Positions 51,456 to 60,553 of a stretch of DNA of 64,000 nt are shown piece by piece. The stretch comes from Neobacillus bataviensis (lineage in GTDB: Bacteria > Bacillota > Bacilli > Bacillales_B > DSM-18226): NCBI RefSeq assembly GCF_019969725.1, contig NZ_JAHXYW010000007.1, positions 208,200 to 272,199 on the forward strand, read 5' to 3'. The notes beneath the pieces were generated by a model, which made no database searches, was not told the DNA's origin, and worked only from the letters and a program-made list of their open reading frames with translations. The translations under genes and the position numbers were made by a program. Within the stretch, counting starts at the first letter, position 1. Every line of letters starts with the position of its first letter.

Positions 51456-52963
51456 GTTTCTTTCCTCCTTAGTTCCACCTCATATTTGATATCATCCAAT
51501 GGCCAGATCGGCCTTGGGATGTGTTGATACGTAAATGTTGTTAAACGGTTGGAAGCAACACCTGGTGCATCTACATAAATGATGTGTCCTACAATCGTCT
51601 CAAATGCAGCCCGGAAATGATTTTTAGCCTTAAGACAGAGAATTCTCTTTGTTGAGGGCTCAAGTCCAATATGACGGAACATTTCCGGATCATTCGCTGA
51701 CATCGGCCTTCCAATGAGGAGAATATCCATCTTACCAACACGAATGTGTGCCGCTCCCTTTAAATCGACCTTAAGATTCTGATTAAACGGCCCTGAATTA
51801 TAAAATACACCGTCTGATAAGGCAATGATTGTTGCCTCAACTTGGACAGGTTCTCCGAATTCAGAAGATACCTTGCCGCCAAGTAACAACGATACCTTAT
51901 TTCCGACTCCCGCCTTCCGACATGCCTCAATCGATTCCGGATCATAAAGTCCTCCAAACAGCGTTTCAGCGAGGTTCAAGTTCACGACTTCCCTAAGCAA
52001 TTCTGTTGTATCCCCGCTTCCGCAGCTTAAAGGATTATCCGAGATGTCAGCCAACACTATCGGTTTGTCATCTTCAATCGACAGCGCCATATCCAGCCCT
52101 TGTTTTACATTAGGAAGATCCATGATGAACTCTTCTCTTACACTCCAAAACAAGGAAGCTAGTTTTTGAACTGTTTCTTTGCCTTTTTGTGGATTGAGCG
52201 CAACAACCAGTACACTAGCTCCTGCCATGGGAATATCAGAATAAGGGAACCCTCCAAAGATGGAAACATTGTATACTTCTTCTTCTTCTTCCACTTGTTT
52301 TGCCCATTCGATCATTTTGTACATTGGACCTTCTGCTGTTCTCATATTGATAGAGGGGGGCATCATCGGCAATTTTTCAAACGCAGCGTAGTATTTAACA
52401 CCATTCTTTAATTGTTTTAATAAAGCGTTTGCTGCCTGAAGGCCTTGTTCATACATATCAACATGCGGATATGTTTTAAATCCAAAATGAAGCGGTGTAT
52501 ATTCAATCATCTTTTCGCTCAAATTGGCGTGCATATCAAGAGTTGTAGCTATTGGAACATCTGATCCAAGAATGCCGCGGATTTTTCCCAGTAAATGCTC
52601 TTCCGGATCAAACAGGTGCTCCACAACCATCGCTCCATGGAGTGCCAGCAATAATCCATCCAGCCTTCCTGCATTCATGAGCGACTCCAGCATTTGCTCT
52701 TCAATAAAGGAGTACGTTTCTGTCGTTACAACACCAGATGGAACTGCGGCCGCACAAAGCAGCGGCACGATTTCAACATTCTCTGCCTGCCTCAAAACAT
52801 CCAAAAACCCGCCAACTTCAGTCTTCGTTCCACTATAGGCATCATAAATTTCATCCCCTATAAAATAACCTTCATTTCGAAACTGTTCCATTTCGGTTTT
52901 CATTGAACTGAAACTATGGGATTCATGGTAGAAGAAGGCAATGCCAATACGATGTTTTCTCAT
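51443..52963 (-). CDS. M81-family metallohydrolase (MlrC-like)
   Basis: A 506-residue M81/MlrC protein with both domains. The N-terminal part has RIGIAFFYHESHSFS (HESxSF metal motif, about 4-18), LLALHGAMVVE (about 118), TTLDMHANLSEKM (about 145, metal Asp/His) and FKTYPHVDMYEQG (about 166). The C-terminal part has LADISDNPLSCGSGDTTELLRE (about 310). The family includes an amide/peptide hydrolase of microcystin breakdown. In this operon it stands where B. subtilis has the YodQ deacylase, so I propose deacetylation of 4-acetamidobutyrate or a related amide. Start ATG 52963 behind GGTGGGAG. Confidence 0.8.
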   Translation of the reverse strand: MRKHRIGIAFFYHESHSFSSMKTEMEQFRNEGYFIGDEIYDAYSGTKTEVGGFLDVLRQAENVEIVPLLCAAAVPSGVVTTETYSFIEEQMLESLMNAGRLDGLLLALHGAMVVEHLFDPEEHLLGKIRGILGSDVPIATTLDMHANLSEKMIEYTPLHFGFKTYPHVDMYEQGLQAANALLKQLKNGVKYYAAFEKLPMMPPSINMRTAEGPMYKMIEWAKQVEEEEEVYNVSIFGGFPYSDIPMAGASVLVVALNPQKGKETVQKLASLFWSVREEFIMDLPNVKQGLDMALSIEDDKPIVLADISDNPLSCGSGDTTELLREVVNLNLAETLFGGLYDPESIEACRKAGVGNKVSLLLGGKVSSEFGEPVQVEATIIALSDGVFYNSGPFNQNLKVDLKGAAHIRVGKMDILLIGRPMSANDPEMFRHIGLEPSTKRILCLKAKNHFRAAFETIVGHIIYVDAPGVASNRLTTFTYQHIPRPIWPLDDIKYEVELRRKETWKH

Positions 52964-52994
52964 AATCTCCCACCTTTTTAAAGACATGAATCGA

Positions 52995-54455
52995 TTAATA
53001 GTTTGTATAAATAGACTTCCACTCTGTCATGACATCGAATGCATGATGAGAGACTTCACGGTGTCCGTTACCAGACATTTTCATGCCTCCAAATGCAACC
53101 CCCATTTCTGCATTAGAGGTTCCATTATTAATATAGACAAGTCCGCTTACCGCTTCCGATGCACCCCGATTCGCATAATGAAGACTATTGGTATAGATGG
53201 AAGTAGACAATCCATAAATCGTGCCGTTATTTACCTCCATTGCTTCCTCATATGAATCTACTTCAATGATGGCAAGGACAGGCCCAAATATTTCTTCCTG
53301 TGCAATGGAGTCATTCGGCCGGACGTTTTCAATAATCGTCGGCTCATAGTAAAAGCCGCCCAATTCAATCACGCGCTGTCCGCCTGATACAATTTTTCCG
53401 CCTTCTTCAATCGCTTTTTGTACATACCTCTCAACTGTATGAAGCTGATCTTCATTTACAAGAGGCCCAACCTGGCTGCCTTCTTCAAGACCATTTCCTA
53501 TTTTCATAGATTTTGTTAATTGTACAATTTTTTCTACAAGCTGCTCTTTTACGGGACGTTCAACAATAACCCGGCTTGCTGCTGTACAGCGCTGACCAGT
53601 TGTTGTAAATGCTGATTTGACAATTCCATCTGCCGCTTTGTCAAGGTCCGCATCCTTTAGGACGATAACTGCATTTTTCCCGCCCAATTCCAAGGAAATG
53701 CGTTTTAACGTTTTGCTGCTCATTTCTGCCAGCTGCTGCCCGACATCAGTTGAGCCGGTAAAAGAAATAACTTTGACAGCCTGATGCTCAGCAAGTCTTC
53801 GTCCAACCTTATTTCCAGAACCGGTAATCAAGTTCACTACTCCTTCAGGCAATCCGGTTTCAGCTAATATTTCGACAAAGATTTTTGCTGACAAAGCCAC
53901 CTCTGATGCTGGTTTCCAAACAACCGTATTACCAGCAATCAAAGCTGAAAATATTTTGTAGGAAGCGAGTGAAACTGGGAAATTCCATGGGGTAATACAT
54001 ACTGCCACTCCAAGCGGCTCACGCACCATTCTCACGTTCCGCCCCGAGAAACCTGCCGGAACCGTTTCTCCAAAAAGGCGCCGGCCTTCCCCTGCCATAT
54101 ATTGAGCGGTCGCACTGACCACTCCAACTTCTCCTAATGACTCGGTTAGGACCTTGCCCATTTCCATAGTCATAACACGAGCCAGTTTTTCCTTCCGTAC
54201 TTCAAACAATTGGGCTGCTTTTGACAGATAAGATGCCCTTTCCGGAATTGGAGTGTTCTTCCAGCTTGAATAGGCTTTTTCTGCCGCTGCTACTGCCTTG
54301 TCGACTTGATCAGTTGAAGCTGCGGCACAAACACCGACAAGCTCCCCAGTAGCGGGATTTAAACTTTCAAAGTAGGATTGGTCTGGTTCATTTACCCATT
54401 TCCCATTTATATAAAGATCTCCCTTTAGGATCTCTGTGTTGATTTGATTTGACAT
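52995..54455 (-). CDS. aldehyde dehydrogenase, probable succinate-semialdehyde type
   Basis: A 486-residue NAD(P)-dependent aldehyde dehydrogenase. It shows PWNFP (about 155), FTGSTDVG (about 230), LELGGKN (catalytic Glu, about 254) and TTGQRCTAASR (catalytic Cys, about 289), then EEIFGPVLAI (about 389). Its sequence resembles the GabD/ketoglutarate-semialdehyde group. Next to a GabT-like aminotransferase it likely oxidises succinate semialdehyde to succinate. Other 4- to 6-carbon semialdehydes are possible. AGGAGG precedes the ATG. Confidence 0.85.
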   Translation of the reverse strand: MSNQINTEILKGDLYINGKWVNEPDQSYFESLNPATGELVGVCAAASTDQVDKAVAAAEKAYSSWKNTPIPERASYLSKAAQLFEVRKEKLARVMTMEMGKVLTESLGEVGVVSATAQYMAGEGRRLFGETVPAGFSGRNVRMVREPLGVAVCITPWNFPVSLASYKIFSALIAGNTVVWKPASEVALSAKIFVEILAETGLPEGVVNLITGSGNKVGRRLAEHQAVKVISFTGSTDVGQQLAEMSSKTLKRISLELGGKNAVIVLKDADLDKAADGIVKSAFTTTGQRCTAASRVIVERPVKEQLVEKIVQLTKSMKIGNGLEEGSQVGPLVNEDQLHTVERYVQKAIEEGGKIVSGGQRVIELGGFYYEPTIIENVRPNDSIAQEEIFGPVLAIIEVDSYEEAMEVNNGTIYGLSTSIYTNSLHYANRGASEAVSGLVYINNGTSNAEMGVAFGGMKMSGNGHREVSHHAFDVMTEWKSIYTNY

Positions 54456-54499
54456 AATCGTGACCTCCTTTTCTGAATTACTGCATAGAGAAATGACAT

Positions 54500-55795
54500 C
54501 TAGCTTCCTAGGATGGTTTCTGACACAGCCTCCTCTAAAATGATCAATCCTTTGTCGAGCACATCTTTTTGAATGTTAAGCGGAAGCATTAACCTGATGG
54601 TTTGACCGCTTACACCGCAATTCATGATGAGCAATCCATTTTCTAATGCTTTCGCTTTAATTTGAGGTACTAATGTTGCTGCAGACTGCTGATCGAATTC
54701 AATGCCGATCATCAAGCCTATTCCTCGAACTTCTACAATACCTGGTAAATGACCAATCGATTTTTGAAGCCGGTCTACAATCTCTGCCCCAAGGTCAGCG
54801 CTTCTTTCCACTAACTTTTCTTCTTCAATGATCTCTATGTTTGCTAAGGCTGCCGCACAAGAAATCGGATTTCCGCCAAATGTTGAACCATGTCCTGCTG
54901 TTGGCCATTTTTCATGGAGTTCACGATTCGCCACAATTGCTCCGAGAGGCATTCCCCCTGAAAGGGCTTTTGCCAAGACTAAAATATCAGGAGTAACATT
55001 GGCATGCTCTGCTGCGAACATTTTGCCAGTACGGCCAAAACCTGTCTGTACTTCGTCAAAAATCAGCAAAATTCCATGCTCTTCTGTAATCCTTCTTAAC
55101 TCCTTCAAAAAGCTTGGCGGTGCTGGATAATAGCCGCCTTCGCCCATTACCGGTTCAATAATAATCGCTGCCACGCGCGTTGGATCGACTCGTAAATCAA
55201 ATAATTTTTGCAGCTGGTTCAAGCAATACTCTTCTGTTTCTTCTTTATTAATATTTTTCAGCTGGCCTGGGTAAGGATATGGGATATGGTACACCTCACC
55301 TAAAATTGGTTCATAATAACGGCGGTATTTAGCGCTTGATGCTGTAATGGCTGTTGCACCTAATGTACGGCCATGAAAAGATCCTTCAAAAGCAATAATT
55401 GCTGGTCTGCCTGTGGAAGCTTTTGCTAATTTAAGTGCCCCATCGATTGCTTCAGCACCTGAATTGGAGAAAAAAACCGTATCCAGATTTCCTGGAGTTA
55501 TTTGTGCAAGCTTTTCCGCCAGATTTGCTGCAGTTTCATAATAACCGTAGTTCAAGCCAAGATGGATCAAGTTGTCTGCTTGCTTTTTAATCGCATCAAC
55601 CATTTTCTTGTTCGTATGCCCGACTGCATTAACAGCAACACCTGATACGAAATCGATATATTCTTCACCATCTGTTGTCCAAAATTTAGCGCCATGTGCC
55701 TTATCGATAACAAGCTCTGTCACTCTAGTCATAACCGGAGATAAATGTTTACGTGCTTTTTCTTGAATTTCATTCGTTTTACTTTGCAATTTCAA
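54500..55795 (-). CDS. class III aminotransferase, probable 4-aminobutyrate aminotransferase
   Basis: A 431-residue PLP enzyme. It has FFSNSGAEAIDGALKLAKASTGR (about 108), FEGSFHGRTLGATAIT (about 137), FDEVQTGFGRTGKMFAAEH (about 240, PLP-Asp) and LAKALSGGMPLGA (PLP-Lys, about 270). GabT-like features and the adjacent aldehyde dehydrogenase suggest GABA to succinate semialdehyde. I prefer TTG 55795, which has AAAGGA at 8 bases and overlaps the upstream aminotransferase stop. The ORF's first ATG is upstream at 55843, and ATG 55803 directly abuts the ribosome site. Confidence 0.82.
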   Translation of the reverse strand: MKLQSKTNEIQEKARKHLSPVMTRVTELVIDKAHGAKFWTTDGEEYIDFVSGVAVNAVGHTNKKMVDAIKKQADNLIHLGLNYGYYETAANLAEKLAQITPGNLDTVFFSNSGAEAIDGALKLAKASTGRPAIIAFEGSFHGRTLGATAITASSAKYRRYYEPILGEVYHIPYPYPGQLKNINKEETEEYCLNQLQKLFDLRVDPTRVAAIIIEPVMGEGGYYPAPPSFLKELRRITEEHGILLIFDEVQTGFGRTGKMFAAEHANVTPDILVLAKALSGGMPLGAIVANRELHEKWPTAGHGSTFGGNPISCAAALANIEIIEEEKLVERSADLGAEIVDRLQKSIGHLPGIVEVRGIGLMIGIEFDQQSAATLVPQIKAKALENGLLIMNCGVSGQTIRLMLPLNIQKDVLDKGLIILEEAVSETILGS

Positions 55796-57164
55796 CTGTC
55801 TCATCCTTTCGTAATTGGCTTTTGAATATCGATAATGATTCATCTAGTATTCTCACAATTTCATCTATATCTGTTTTCTTAACATTTAGTGGGGGACTAA
55901 TAATCAGATGCTCCCCATTTATGCTATCAATTGAACCTGTCCCCGGATAAAAAACCGCACCAAGTTCCATCGCTATACTATTGATTGTTTCAGCTGCTTT
56001 CTCAAATGGTTTAAATAAAAGATCCTGTTCACAGTCCTTCACAAGCTCGATTCCAATTAAAAGTCCTCGGCCCCGGACGTCGGATATACAAGTATGTTTT
56101 TGCTTCATTTCCAAAAGGCGCCCGACAAGATAATTCCCTTGCTCGTTCACATTTTCCAATACATTATCACGTTCATAGACTTCTAAGGCAGCGAGACCGG
56201 CTGCAACTGCAACAGGATGACCACTATAGGTATAGCCGTGAATAAATTTCCCGTCGCTATTTTGAATCAGCCCATCAATTAACCGATCATGAACAATCAT
56301 GCCAGCAAGTGGAGCATAACCAGCTGATACTCCCTTTCCAAATGTGATAATATCAGGCTCGATTCCTAGCTGTTCTGTCGCGAAATGGGTTCCGGTCCGC
56401 CCAAAGCCTGTCATCACTTCATCGACGATTAAGACAATTTGGTATCGGTCACAAAGCTCACGGATTTTCTCAAAATAACCCGGCGGTGGCGACACAGCTC
56501 CTTGCTGGCTCCCTACTATCGGTTCGGCGATAAAAGCCGACACGTTCTCAGGGCCCAACTCTAAAATAGTCCTTTCAATATCCATTACACATGTCCAGTT
56601 TTGTTTTGCAAGACAATCATTTTGTTGACGTCCGTACGGACATCGATGGCAGTACGGAGAGTAAACATGGGCATAGTTTAAAAGATTTGGAGTGTATGTG
56701 TGCCTTCTTTTTACGTCACCGCCCGCTGATAATGAACCCATCGTGTTACCGTGATAAGATTGCCAGCGTCCGATGACAATGTGTTTTTGGGGTCTTCCGG
56801 CATCCCGGTGATATTGTCTCGCCAATTTCATGGCACTTTCATTTGCCTCAGATCCTCCGGTGGTAAAATAAACTTTATTTAAATAACCTGGAGCCATTTT
56901 TCCAATCTTTTCAGCCAGTTCATGTAAAGCTTTGGTTTCAAAACGCAGCGTATGTACAAATGCTGCTTTTTTGGCCTGCTCTGCCATCGCGTCACCTATT
57001 GATGTAATCCCATGGCCGAGGTTGGCAGCAACTGCTCCAGAACAAGCATCCAAATATTTTTTTCCAGTATCATCAAAGAGATAGACTCCTTCACCGTGGG
57101 TAATGATTGGGTATTCCTTTTTAAAATCACGGTGAAATACATAATCTTGTTTTACTCTGTCCAT
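55779..57164 (-). CDS. yodT: class III aminotransferase, YodT-like
   Basis: A 461-residue PLP enzyme distinct from its neighbour. It carries FTTGGSEANESAMKLARQYHRDAG (about 85), SYHGNTMGSLSAGGDVKRR (about 125), VDEVMTGFGRTGTHFATEQLG (about 242) and TFGKGVSAGYAPLAGM (PLP-Lys, about 272). CHRCPYG and the overall sequence match the YodT subgroup linked to kamA in Bacillus. It likely removes the 3-amino group of N6-acyl-beta-lysine. Start ATG 57164, overlapping the thiolase stop by 13 bases; the frame's 14 extra residues upstream have no family match. Confidence 0.85.
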   Translation of the reverse strand: MDRVKQDYVFHRDFKKEYPIITHGEGVYLFDDTGKKYLDACSGAVAANLGHGITSIGDAMAEQAKKAAFVHTLRFETKALHELAEKIGKMAPGYLNKVYFTTGGSEANESAMKLARQYHRDAGRPQKHIVIGRWQSYHGNTMGSLSAGGDVKRRHTYTPNLLNYAHVYSPYCHRCPYGRQQNDCLAKQNWTCVMDIERTILELGPENVSAFIAEPIVGSQQGAVSPPPGYFEKIRELCDRYQIVLIVDEVMTGFGRTGTHFATEQLGIEPDIITFGKGVSAGYAPLAGMIVHDRLIDGLIQNSDGKFIHGYTYSGHPVAVAAGLAALEVYERDNVLENVNEQGNYLVGRLLEMKQKHTCISDVRGRGLLIGIELVKDCEQDLLFKPFEKAAETINSIAMELGAVFYPGTGSIDSINGEHLIISPPLNVKKTDIDEIVRILDESLSIFKSQLRKDETVEIAK

Positions 57165-58342
57165 CTTTCCACCACCATTGCCATTCCTAATCCCCCTGCT
57201 ACACAAATTGTCGCCAGACCATATTGACGTTTTTGTTTTTCAAGTTCATGACATAATGTCGTGACAATCCTTGCACCGGAGCAACCGAGCGGATGACCTA
57301 AAGCAATCGCACCTCCGTTTACATTCACGTTATCTCCCTTAATCCCCCATTCTTTTAAGCAAGCGAGACTTTGGGCGGCAAACGCTTCATTTAATTCTAT
57401 TAAGTCGATATCCTGTAAACGCAGCCCTGCTTTTTTCAAGGCGATTTCAGAGGCAGGAACCGGACCGATGCCCATTTCCTTTGGTGATACGCCTGTTGCG
57501 GCAAAGGAACGAATCCTGGCCAGCGGATTGACTCCAAGCTGTTTTGCTTTTTCCTCAGACATCAATAGCAGCATCGAGGCACCATCATTTCTGCCGGAAG
57601 AGTTTCCTGCTGTTACGGTTCCATCTTTTTGGAAAACAGGACTAAGGGTTGCTAACTTTTCAAGCTCCGTTAATCTTGGGTGCTCATCTATTGCAAAATG
57701 CCTTGCTCCTGTTTTTCCCTCTTTGACCGGAATTGGAATTATTTCTTCTTCAAACAGCCCCAGCTCAATTGCCCGCTTTGCATTCTGCTGGCTTCTAAAG
57801 GCAAATTCGTCCTGTTCCTCCCGGCTTATATTGTATTGTTGTGCCAGCCATTCAGCTGTTTGCCCCATCGTAAAATGGCCATATATTTCCCCAGGCTGTG
57901 ATTTCGGCTGACTCTCCGTATTCGAGTCGTAAAGCATCACATTACCCATCTTAAGACCAAATCTTGTTCCCACCGTATAATGTGGAGCCTGAGACATGCT
58001 CTCTACGCCTCCTGCCAAAACAACCTCCGCCTGCCCCGATAAAATGGACATTGCTCCGTTCATGACCGCCTGCATACCCGAACCGCACTGGCGATGGACT
58101 GTATAAGCGGGAATTGTTTCCGGGAAACGTGCCTTTAAGGCTGCAACGCGGGCAATATTTGGAGCATGGGCGCTTTGCTTTGTTTGGCCAACTATTATTT
58201 CATCGACGATATTTGCTCTGTAACCGGAGGCAGAAAGATTATTTTTCATAATCGTACATACGAGCTCTTCTGGGAGCGTGTCGGCCAGTGAACCGCCGAA
58301 CTTTCCTAAGGCGGTTCTAAATGCGTTGACGATTACAACCAT
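57152..58342 (-). CDS. thiolase (acetyl-CoA C-acyltransferase)
   Basis: A 396-residue thiolase. Nucleophilic Cys lies in VHRQCGSGMQAV (about 85-96), NEAFAAQ at about 342, GGAIALGHPLGCSGARI (His, about 355) and CVAGGLGMAMVVER (second Cys, about 380). It cleaves a 3-oxoacyl-CoA. In this operon the substrate would be 6-acetamido-3-oxohexanoyl-CoA, giving acetyl-CoA and 4-acetamidobutyryl-CoA. Its ATG overlaps the CoA-transferase B stop by one base. General acetoacetyl-CoA thiolase activity is an alternative. Confidence 0.9.
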   Translation of the reverse strand: MVVIVNAFRTALGKFGGSLADTLPEELVCTIMKNNLSASGYRANIVDEIIVGQTKQSAHAPNIARVAALKARFPETIPAYTVHRQCGSGMQAVMNGAMSILSGQAEVVLAGGVESMSQAPHYTVGTRFGLKMGNVMLYDSNTESQPKSQPGEIYGHFTMGQTAEWLAQQYNISREEQDEFAFRSQQNAKRAIELGLFEEEIIPIPVKEGKTGARHFAIDEHPRLTELEKLATLSPVFQKDGTVTAGNSSGRNDGASMLLLMSEEKAKQLGVNPLARIRSFAATGVSPKEMGIGPVPASEIALKKAGLRLQDIDLIELNEAFAAQSLACLKEWGIKGDNVNVNGGAIALGHPLGCSGARIVTTLCHELEKQKRQYGLATICVAGGLGMAMVVERWTE

Positions 58343-59004
58343 TACACTGTCACCTCGGTGCCATTAATAATTGAGTCAGCAATATGAAAAGGGGCGTCAG
58401 TTTTTTCTTGTACTTCCTTGAGAGAAATTCCGGGCGCCAGCTCAATCAGATGCAGCCCATCCTGCTTTACTGAGAAAACCGCTAAATCGGTAATAATTAA
58501 ATTCACTGTTCGTTCTGATGTGATTGGATAGGTTAATTCCTTAACGATTTTTGACTCTCCCTTATCCGTCGTGTGCATGGTTGTCACGATCACTTTTTTG
58601 GATCCTTCCAATAAATCCATCGCACCACCTACACCAAGAACACTTTTTCCTGGTACAGCCCAGTTGGCAATTCGTCCCTTTTCATCGATTTGGAGCACAC
58701 CAAGAATCGAGACAGTCACATGGCCTCCACGAATCATGGCAAAGGAGGAAGCGCTATCAAAAAAGGACGACCCTTCTACCACCGTGACAGGAAGTTTACC
58801 AGCATTAACTAAATCTTTATCAATATGCTCCTGTTCTGGAGTCGGACCTACTCCAAGAATTCCATTCTCTGAATGTAGAAAAACTTGGATATTTTCTGGA
58901 ATATGGTCAGCTACGAGCGTAGGAATCCCAATACCTAAATTAACAATATCCCCATCCTTTAGTTCCTTTGCCGCTCTTTCAGCAATATAATGTTTCACAT
59001 TCAT
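58342..59004 (-). CDS. 3-oxoacid CoA-transferase subunit B
   Basis: A 220-residue beta subunit of a family I CoA-transferase. It has VNLGIGIPTLVADHIP (about 22) and SENGILGVGPTPE with the catalytic Glu (about 46). I place the start at ATG 59004 behind GGGAGGAAAC, one base after the A subunit stop. It activates the 3-oxo acid from YodT as its CoA ester, with acetyl-CoA or 4-acetamidobutyryl-CoA as a likely donor. The pair resembles B. subtilis YodR/YodS and ScoAB. Confidence 0.9.
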   Translation of the reverse strand: MNVKHYIAERAAKELKDGDIVNLGIGIPTLVADHIPENIQVFLHSENGILGVGPTPEQEHIDKDLVNAGKLPVTVVEGSSFFDSASSFAMIRGGHVTVSILGVLQIDEKGRIANWAVPGKSVLGVGGAMDLLEGSKKVIVTTMHTTDKGESKIVKELTYPITSERTVNLIITDLAVFSVKQDGLHLIELAPGISLKEVQEKTDAPFHIADSIINGTEVTV

Positions 59005-59005
59005 A

Positions 59006-59662
59006 CTAGTTTCCTCCCGACAAGACGATAAAATCAACGTATAAATGAGGGGTCACGATTTCTTCAGGAGAAATTTGACCTGTCTCAACAATTTCATCTA
59101 CTTCTGCAATGACGATATCTGCAGCTGTTGCCATCATTGGATTAAAGTTTCTGGCCGATTTGTTATAGATGAGGTTCCCTAATGTATCTGCTTTTTTTGC
59201 TTTTATTAAGGCAAAATCGGCTTTAATCGGTTCCTGAAACACATATTTTTTTCCATTAAGGATGCGTTCTTCTTTGTTTTCTGCGATTTTCGTTCCGACA
59301 CTTACCGGCGTATAAAAACCACCCAATCCGGCACCGCCTGCCCGAATGGCTTCTGACATTGTTCCCTGTGGAACAAGCTCGACTTCCAATTCTTTATCCT
59401 GAAAAGCTTTAACCACCTCAGGGTTGGAGGTAAAATAAGAACCTATTGCTTTTTTTACTCGTTTTTGCCTTACTAAAACGCCTAGACCTTTGCCTGGCTC
59501 TCCAAGGTTATTACTTATAATCTCTAAATCTTTTATTTGTGAATCTACCAAAGCATCTACTAAACTAAGCGGACATCCTACTAGCCCAAATCCTCCTACC
59601 ATAATTCTTGAGCTGCTTTTAATCTTTTTTACGGCTTCTTCACATGAAATTAACTTTCTCAT
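59006..59662 (-). CDS. 3-oxoacid CoA-transferase subunit A
   Basis: A 218-residue alpha subunit. It carries IMVGGFGLVGCPLSLVDAL (about 20-38, CoA-transferase family signature), LVPQGTMSEAIRAGGAGLGGFYTPVSVGT (about 96-124) and NLIYNKSARNFNPMMATAADIVIAEVDEIVE. It pairs with subunit B immediately downstream. It is the first enzyme gene after DUF3870, with the long inverted repeat (59719-59804) in between. GGGG lies ahead of the ATG. Confidence 0.9.
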   Translation of the reverse strand: MRKLISCEEAVKKIKSSSRIMVGGFGLVGCPLSLVDALVDSQIKDLEIISNNLGEPGKGLGVLVRQKRVKKAIGSYFTSNPEVVKAFQDKELEVELVPQGTMSEAIRAGGAGLGGFYTPVSVGTKIAENKEERILNGKKYVFQEPIKADFALIKAKKADTLGNLIYNKSARNFNPMMATAADIVIAEVDEIVETGQISPEEIVTPHLYVDFIVLSGGN

Positions 59663-59718
59663 CCCCTTTTTCCATCCCCTCTATTAATTTTTATGGATTA
59701 ACAGTTCGGATATAGAAA

Positions 59719-59804
59719 AAAACCGGACAAGACATAGATCCCCAATAAAGACTGTCATCTAAAAAGAAAACATCCTTACAAAGTGTCTATACCTGCCCGG
59801 TTTT
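59719..59804 (-). terminator. long imperfect hairpin, possible attenuator
   Basis: AAAACCGGACAAGACATAGAT pairs, with several G-U pairs, with TCTATACCTGCCCGGTTTT, 47 bases apart. On the minus strand it is followed by TTTTTTT. An additional GGGGAGA/TCTCC stem (about 59815-59835) precedes it. It lies between DUF3870 and the CoA-transferase genes and may attenuate read-through. Confidence 0.55.
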
Positions 59805-59853
59805 AATAAGACCATGGAGAGAGGTTGTCTCCCCACTTTATTATAACCAAACG

Positions 59854-60183
59854 TTATGTATTCTTTTGCTTCACATTATCCCAGTAACGTTGAACTGCAG
59901 CCTGGAGGGCCACAATGATCGCTTGCTGGGATGGAGCAAAATAAAATTTTTGAATTCGTTCAATCAAGTACTCAATTCCACTCTCGAGGCAATAGCCTAT
60001 CAGCAGTTTTTGAAAATGTTTTTTTGTCAATTCTGTTACGAATGTGAATTCTGCTCCCACAATCTTATGCTCTTTTGGGTCCACTTCTAGTACGATTCCT
60101 GCGTGCTTAAACATTTCATACATGGAAGTTCCCTGAGGAGCTTTGGCATAGCCTGTCACGATTACTGTATCTAGTGTTTGCAT
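59854..60183 (-). CDS. DUF3870-family protein
   Basis: A 109-residue protein. TLDTVIVTGYAKAPQGTSMYEMFKHAGIVLEVDP and KIVGAEFTFVTELTKKHFQKLLIGYCLE match the DUF3870 family, whose function is unknown. It is the first gene behind the lysine riboswitch, so its own expression should answer to lysine. I choose ATG 60183, with GGGAG 12 bases before it. A nine-residue longer frame has no support. A sensor or enzyme role in lysine breakdown is possible from position only. Confidence 0.8.
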   Translation of the reverse strand: MQTLDTVIVTGYAKAPQGTSMYEMFKHAGIVLEVDPKEHKIVGAEFTFVTELTKKHFQKLLIGYCLESGIEYLIERIQKFYFAPSQQAIIVALQAAVQRYWDNVKQKNT

Positions 60184-60303
60184 GTTCTGTATCGCTCCCT
60201 TCAAAATCATATATCTAATTGCTTTCTTGCATCTGGGATCTTAGGATGAAATTGAAGATAGGAAGACTACCTAATAAGTTGATTAAGGAACCAACAACTC
60301 CAC

Positions 60304-60362
60304 AAAAAAAGGAGGCTATATTTCTAATCTAGGCAAAACCTAGACGAAATAAATAGCTCTCC
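60304..60362 (-). terminator. riboswitch-controlled intrinsic terminator
   Basis: On the minus strand GGAGAGCTAT...ATAGCCTCC, continued by ATTTC/GAAAT and TCTAGG/CCTAGA pairings, then seven U. Its 5' arm is the conserved 3' end of the aptamer (GGAGAGCTAT), so it cannot form while P1 is paired. Confidence 0.8.
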
Positions 60363-60520
60363 ATACATAACATATGACAGTGAATGGGATCCTGCTCCCA
60401 TTCCCCTAGCTTGATCCAACCAGCGGGATAAAATCTTCACCCTGGAATCAAACTATCGGCGATAAAAACCTTCATCCTTTAAAGGACTACCCTTTTAACG
60501 CTCCTCTATTTGAGTATTCA
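60351..60520 (-). ncRNA. lysine riboswitch (L-box) aptamer
   Basis: Reading the minus strand, the L-box consensus elements occur in order: AAATAGAGGAGCG, CGCCGATAG, GATCAAGCTAGGGG, a P-stem GAATGGGA/TCCCATTC, ACTGTCATA, and TATGGAGAGCTATTT. P1 is AAATAG (60506-60511) with CTATTT (60351-60356). ACTGTC...GGAGAGC closely follows the Thermotoga asd lysine aptamer. It precedes an operon for lysine degradation and uptake. Class call is from consensus and context, without a covariance search. Confidence 0.8.
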
Positions 60521-60553
60521 GTTTTTAATTTGTAAGTAATTACTATAGATATC

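Noticed and set aside
60351..60520. Cobalamin riboswitch
   Set aside because: The segment TATCCCGCTGG hints at it, but the remaining order (GAGGAGCG, CGCCGA, ACTGTC, GGAGAGC) follows the lysine aptamer and the operon concerns lysine.
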